From Marinobacter sp. 1-4A (GTDB lineage: Bacteria; Pseudomonadota; Gammaproteobacteria; Pseudomonadales; Oleiphilaceae): DNA of 64,000 bases. Position numbers and translations under genes: made by a program. Location: the NCBI RefSeq assembly GCF_016597725.1, contig NZ_VCGY01000007.1, forward strand, positions 1 through 64,000, in the 5' to 3' direction. This document shows positions 61,385-64,000 of the stretch, piece by piece. A model generated the notes under the pieces. That model made no database searches. It saw only the letters and a program-made list of their open reading frames with translations, and was not told the DNA's origin. How positions within the stretch are numbered: the stretch's first letter is position 1; every line of letters begins with the position of its first letter.

Positions 61385-63642
61385 TAATCTGCTCCCTGTT
61401 CAACGCCAGCTTTGGCCTCCTCGGCGGAGATTTTGATACCTGTTTGTTGCGCCAGCTCTACAAATCCGGGAAAGGATGTCGCAACATTTGCGCAGTCATT
61501 AATTTCGATGTCCCCAGTGGCACGCAGGGAAGCCACAGCAAACGACATGGCTATACGGTGGTCACTGTGGCTATGCACGGAGCCGCCCTTAATGGTTTGC
61601 CCGCCTTCAATAATAATACCGTCTTCTGTAACCTCAGTTTTCACGCCTAGCGCTGCCAAACCATCCGCCATCACTTGAATACGGTCACTTTCTTTTACCC
61701 GTAGTTCCTCTGCTCCGGTCAAAACCGTACGACCGGACGCGCAAGCGGCCGCAATAAACAGGGCAGGAAATTCGTCAATTGCCAGAGGCACCTGATCTTC
61801 AGGGATCTCAATGCCCTTTAATTCAGCAGAGCGCACACGTAGGTCAGCAACCGGCTCACCGCCAATCTCACGCTCGTCCATAATGTCAATATTTGCGCCC
61901 ATTTGCTGCAGTATATTGATAACACCTACTCGCGTTGGGTTCATTCCAACATGGCGTAGTATCAGGTCCGAATCAGGTGCAATGCTGGCTGCAACGAGAA
62001 AAAATGCCGCCGATGAAATATCTGCAGGCACATCAATCGCATTGGCTGTTAGCTTGCCACCACCGGTAACGCTTGCAGTTGGGCCGTCGCGTTCTACTTT
62101 ATAACCAAAGCCAGCCAGCATACGCTCAGTGTGATCCCGTGTTGGTGCGGGTTCGGTGACTGAGGTAGTGCCGTCGGCATATAGGCCGGCAAGCAACAGG
62201 CAAGATTTCACCTGAGCACTAGCAACCGGCATGTCATAGTGGATACCGACCAGCTTCTTATCCTTACTACCTCTAATTTTTAAAGGCGGCCGACCGCCCT
62301 CCGCTGTATCGATAACAGCACCCATAGACCGCAGCGGGTCTGCAACGCGATTCATAGGGCGAACTGAAAGGCTGGCATCGCCGGTTAGCTCGGACTCAAA
62401 AGGCTGTGCCGCCAACAGGCCAGTAAATAGGCGCATGCCAGTGCCGGAGTTCCCCAAATATATCGGGCCGCGGGGCGGCTGCAACCCATGCATTCCAACG
62501 CCGTGAATACGTACAAAGCCATTATCCGGCCCTTCAATGGCAACCCCCATATCGCGGAATGCCTGCAATGTTGCGAGACTGTCCTCGCCTTCAAGGAAGC
62601 CCTTTACTTCCGTTATCCCCTCAGCGAGAGCCCCGAGCATAATCGAGCGGTGGGACATAGACTTGTCGCCGGGCACTCGAATATCGCCGGTTACGGAACC
62701 ACCGGGCTGAAGACGAAACGTCACTTGATTTTCACTATTATTTGTCACGTAAGCCTGTCCTGAAAGCATTTTTGAAAAGTGTTCGCGTGCCGCTTTGGCG
62801 CGGCTGAATACTCGCAGCAGCGTGGCGCCATCCTGATCGGCAATCGCCGTGCGCAACTGATCGAGATCCCGGGTAAAATGGTCAATGACTCGAAGTACTG
62901 CGTCGCGGTTGGATAGGAAGATATCGTGCCACATCACCGGATCACTGGCTGCAATCCGGGTGAAGTCGCGGAACCCACCAGCAGCATACCGGAAAATATC
63001 CATATTCTCGTCTTCGCCGGCCAACGTATCTACCAACGAGAAAGCAATTAGATGGGGTAAGTGGCTGGTCGCCGCCAAGACTTCATCGTGATACGCCACC
63101 GACATGGTAAGCACAGTGGCACCGCAGGCTTCCCACAATGCACGGAGCTTTTTCAGATGGGGGGCGCTGACGTTATCGGGTGGCGTGAGTATCACCTTGT
63201 GATGGGTGAACATATCCGGGTTGGCGGCTCGAATACCACTGCGTTCTGACCCTGCAATCGGATGCCCTGGAATTATACGGGGCGAAAACTCTCCGAACAC
63301 CGCCTCAACATCCTTAACAAAACCGGATTTAGTACTACCTACATCGGTAAGAAGGGCATCGGCCGCTAAATGCGGGCGAATTTCCTCCAACACCTTGCGT
63401 GTTGCCTGCACCGGCACCGCCAGTACAACTAGATCTGCCCCACGCACCGCCTCCGCTGTGCTACCCGCGATCGTATCAATCACGCCCAAAGATTGGCCCA
63501 GCACAAGATCTTCTTTACGCAGGTCTGCGCCAACAACATCTAGAGCCAGACTATTTTTGCGAATGGCACTGGCCAACGAGCCACCTATCAGGCCCAGCCC
63601 GATGACCGCAACTCGCTGGAAAAGCGGTTCGCGCAGCGGCAT
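61384..63642 (-). CDS. Fused prephenate dehydrogenase / EPSP synthase (TyrA-AroA)
   Basis: Starting at ATG 63642 the 752-residue protein joins two enzymes. Residues 1-290 are TyrA ([60 protein letters not shown]). From about 310 to the end is AroA ([59 protein letters not shown]). It would catalyse both the shikimate step making EPSP and the tyrosine-branch dehydrogenation. The fusion is known in Pseudomonas and relatives. One base separates it from hisC. Confidence 0.96.
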   Translation of the reverse strand: MPLREPLFQRVAVIGLGLIGGSLASAIRKNSLALDVVGADLRKEDLVLGQSLGVIDTIAGSTAEAVRGADLVVLAVPVQATRKVLEEIRPHLAADALLTDVGSTKSGFVKDVEAVFGEFSPRIIPGHPIAGSERSGIRAANPDMFTHHKVILTPPDNVSAPHLKKLRALWEACGATVLTMSVAYHDEVLAATSHLPHLIAFSLVDTLAGEDENMDIFRYAAGGFRDFTRIAASDPVMWHDIFLSNRDAVLRVIDHFTRDLDQLRTAIADQDGATLLRVFSRAKAAREHFSKMLSGQAYVTNNSENQVTFRLQPGGSVTGDIRVPGDKSMSHRSIMLGALAEGITEVKGFLEGEDSLATLQAFRDMGVAIEGPDNGFVRIHGVGMHGLQPPRGPIYLGNSGTGMRLFTGLLAAQPFESELTGDASLSVRPMNRVADPLRSMGAVIDTAEGGRPPLKIRGSKDKKLVGIHYDMPVASAQVKSCLLLAGLYADGTTSVTEPAPTRDHTERMLAGFGYKVERDGPTASVTGGGKLTANAIDVPADISSAAFFLVAASIAPDSDLILRHVGMNPTRVGVINILQQMGANIDIMDEREIGGEPVADLRVRSAELKGIEIPEDQVPLAIDEFPALFIAAACASGRTVLTGAEELRVKESDRIQVMADGLAALGVKTEVTEDGIIIEGGQTIKGGSVHSHSDHRIAMSFAVASLRATGDIEINDCANVATSFPGFVELAQQTGIKISAEEAKAGVEQGAD

Positions 63643-63643
63643 A

Positions 63644-64000
63644 TCAGGCGCCCTGCCCAGCCGCAACCAACGCTTTTGCGAGCGCGTCGATAAATTGCTC
63701 ATTCTCCAACGGCAAACCTACCGACACCCTGAGGTGGTTAGGCATGCCGTAACCCGCAACAGGGCGTACTATTACGCCCTGAGCCAGCAACGCCTGATAC
63801 ACGCCCATGGCATGCGGCCCCACTTCAACGGCCACAAAATTCCCCGAAGACGGAATATACCGAAGGCCCATTTCATCAAAGGCCTCTTGTAGCTGCTTCA
63901 ACCCAGCTGTATTCGCCTCGCGGGAACGTTGTAGATAGTCTTCGTCATCCAGCACTGCCGTGGCGGCTGCAAGAGCGAGGGAGTTCACATTAAAAGGCTG
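63644..64000 (-). CDS. hisC: Histidinol-phosphate aminotransferase, C-terminal part
   Basis: The gene runs off the window end, so only the last ~118 residues are visible. QPFNVNSLALAAATAVLDDE, GLRYIPSSGNFVAVEVG, VIVRPVAGYGMPNHLRVSVG and LPLENEQFIDALAKAL are the class II PLP C-terminal domain of HisC-type enzymes. In this neighbourhood HisC is usually paired with pheA and tyrA-aroA and serves histidine and often aromatic amino acid transamination. It ends one base before the tyrA-aroA start. Confidence 0.92.
   Translation of the reverse strand, partial: QPFNVNSLALAAATAVLDDEDYLQRSREANTAGLKQLQEAFDEMGLRYIPSSGNFVAVEVGPHAMGVYQALLAQGVIVRPVAGYGMPNHLRVSVGLPLENEQFIDALAKALVAAGQGA

Noticed and set aside
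63206..63892. 228-codon plus-strand ORF near the window end
   Set aside because: Antisense to tyrA-aroA and hisC, which are certain.
1..64000. CRISPR arrays, prophage or conjugation modules
   Set aside because: No regularly spaced direct repeats, cas, capsid, terminase, relaxase or T4SS genes were seen.

Overview
The window looks like chromosomal DNA of a Marinobacter-type marine gammaproteobacterium. The basis is gene content and recalled protein resemblance (lapAB-ihfB-rpsA-cmk-tyrA/aroA-hisC order, rmf, rlmKL, an RLAN ATP-grasp/GNAT-C39 pair, and an acyl-ACP-reductase-like dehydrogenase). No database search was possible, so the genus is an inference.

Positions 1 to about 10,200 are accessory DNA. 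They begin with the right end of an IS3-family element abutting a truncated integron attC site. Two gene-cassette-like units follow (a PDZ lipoprotein and a 100-residue protein). The attC between them is split by a complete group IIC-attC intron (1030-2968, minus strand) that encodes a reverse transcriptase/maturase. Then come a frameshifted membrane protein, a chromate transporter (chrA) preceded by a coupled mini-ORF, a second group IIC intron remnant consisting of the 3' end only, and small stress, lipoprotein and hypothetical genes (DinB, Asp/Glu racemase, DUF3297). The region ends with a frameshifted MscS channel.

Positions 10,249-16,811 form a probable phosphorus-acquisition operon. It holds a PhnD-type binding protein, PhnC ATPase, two PhnE permeases, a HAD phosphatase, a DeoR/GlpR regulator and a glycerophosphodiester phosphodiesterase lipoprotein. 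A perfect 16-bp palindrome lies upstream and could be the regulator's operator. Just downstream is the wreck of a CDGSH/glutamate-synthase-like gene, with a stop codon and a large internal deletion.

Positions 17,600-56,100 are mostly core or conserved chromosome. They include YajD, an ECF sigma/anti-sigma pair with a secreted protein, a methyltransferase, DUF1499, a DksA-like protein, the AAR-like dehydrogenase, class I aldolase, dusC, catalase, DUF2835, htpG, two hotdog thioesterases, an M48 protease, an SCP2-like protein with an Fe-alcohol dehydrogenase, a binding protein, the YbbAP/TesA cluster, yheT, tRNA-Asn, an M18 aminopeptidase, an outer-membrane barrel, rlmKL, rmf, pyrD, a CDF transporter, the divergent ATP-grasp and GNAT-C39 genes, uvrB, an aspartate aminotransferase and a second identical tRNA-Asn.

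Positions 56,128-64,000 carry the minus-strand run hisC (cut by the window end), tyrA-aroA fusion, cmk, rpsA, ihfB, lapA, lapB and pyrF.

The most unusual non-coding signal is a family of three long hairpin elements (30,605; 55,750; 55,974). Their outer stems are unrelated in sequence but perfectly self-complementary. Their inner arms carry a conserved loop core like ATCC(A/T)TG. Other structural signals are a four-hairpin cluster after rmf and a DnaA-box-like/AT-rich block between pyrD and the CDF gene.
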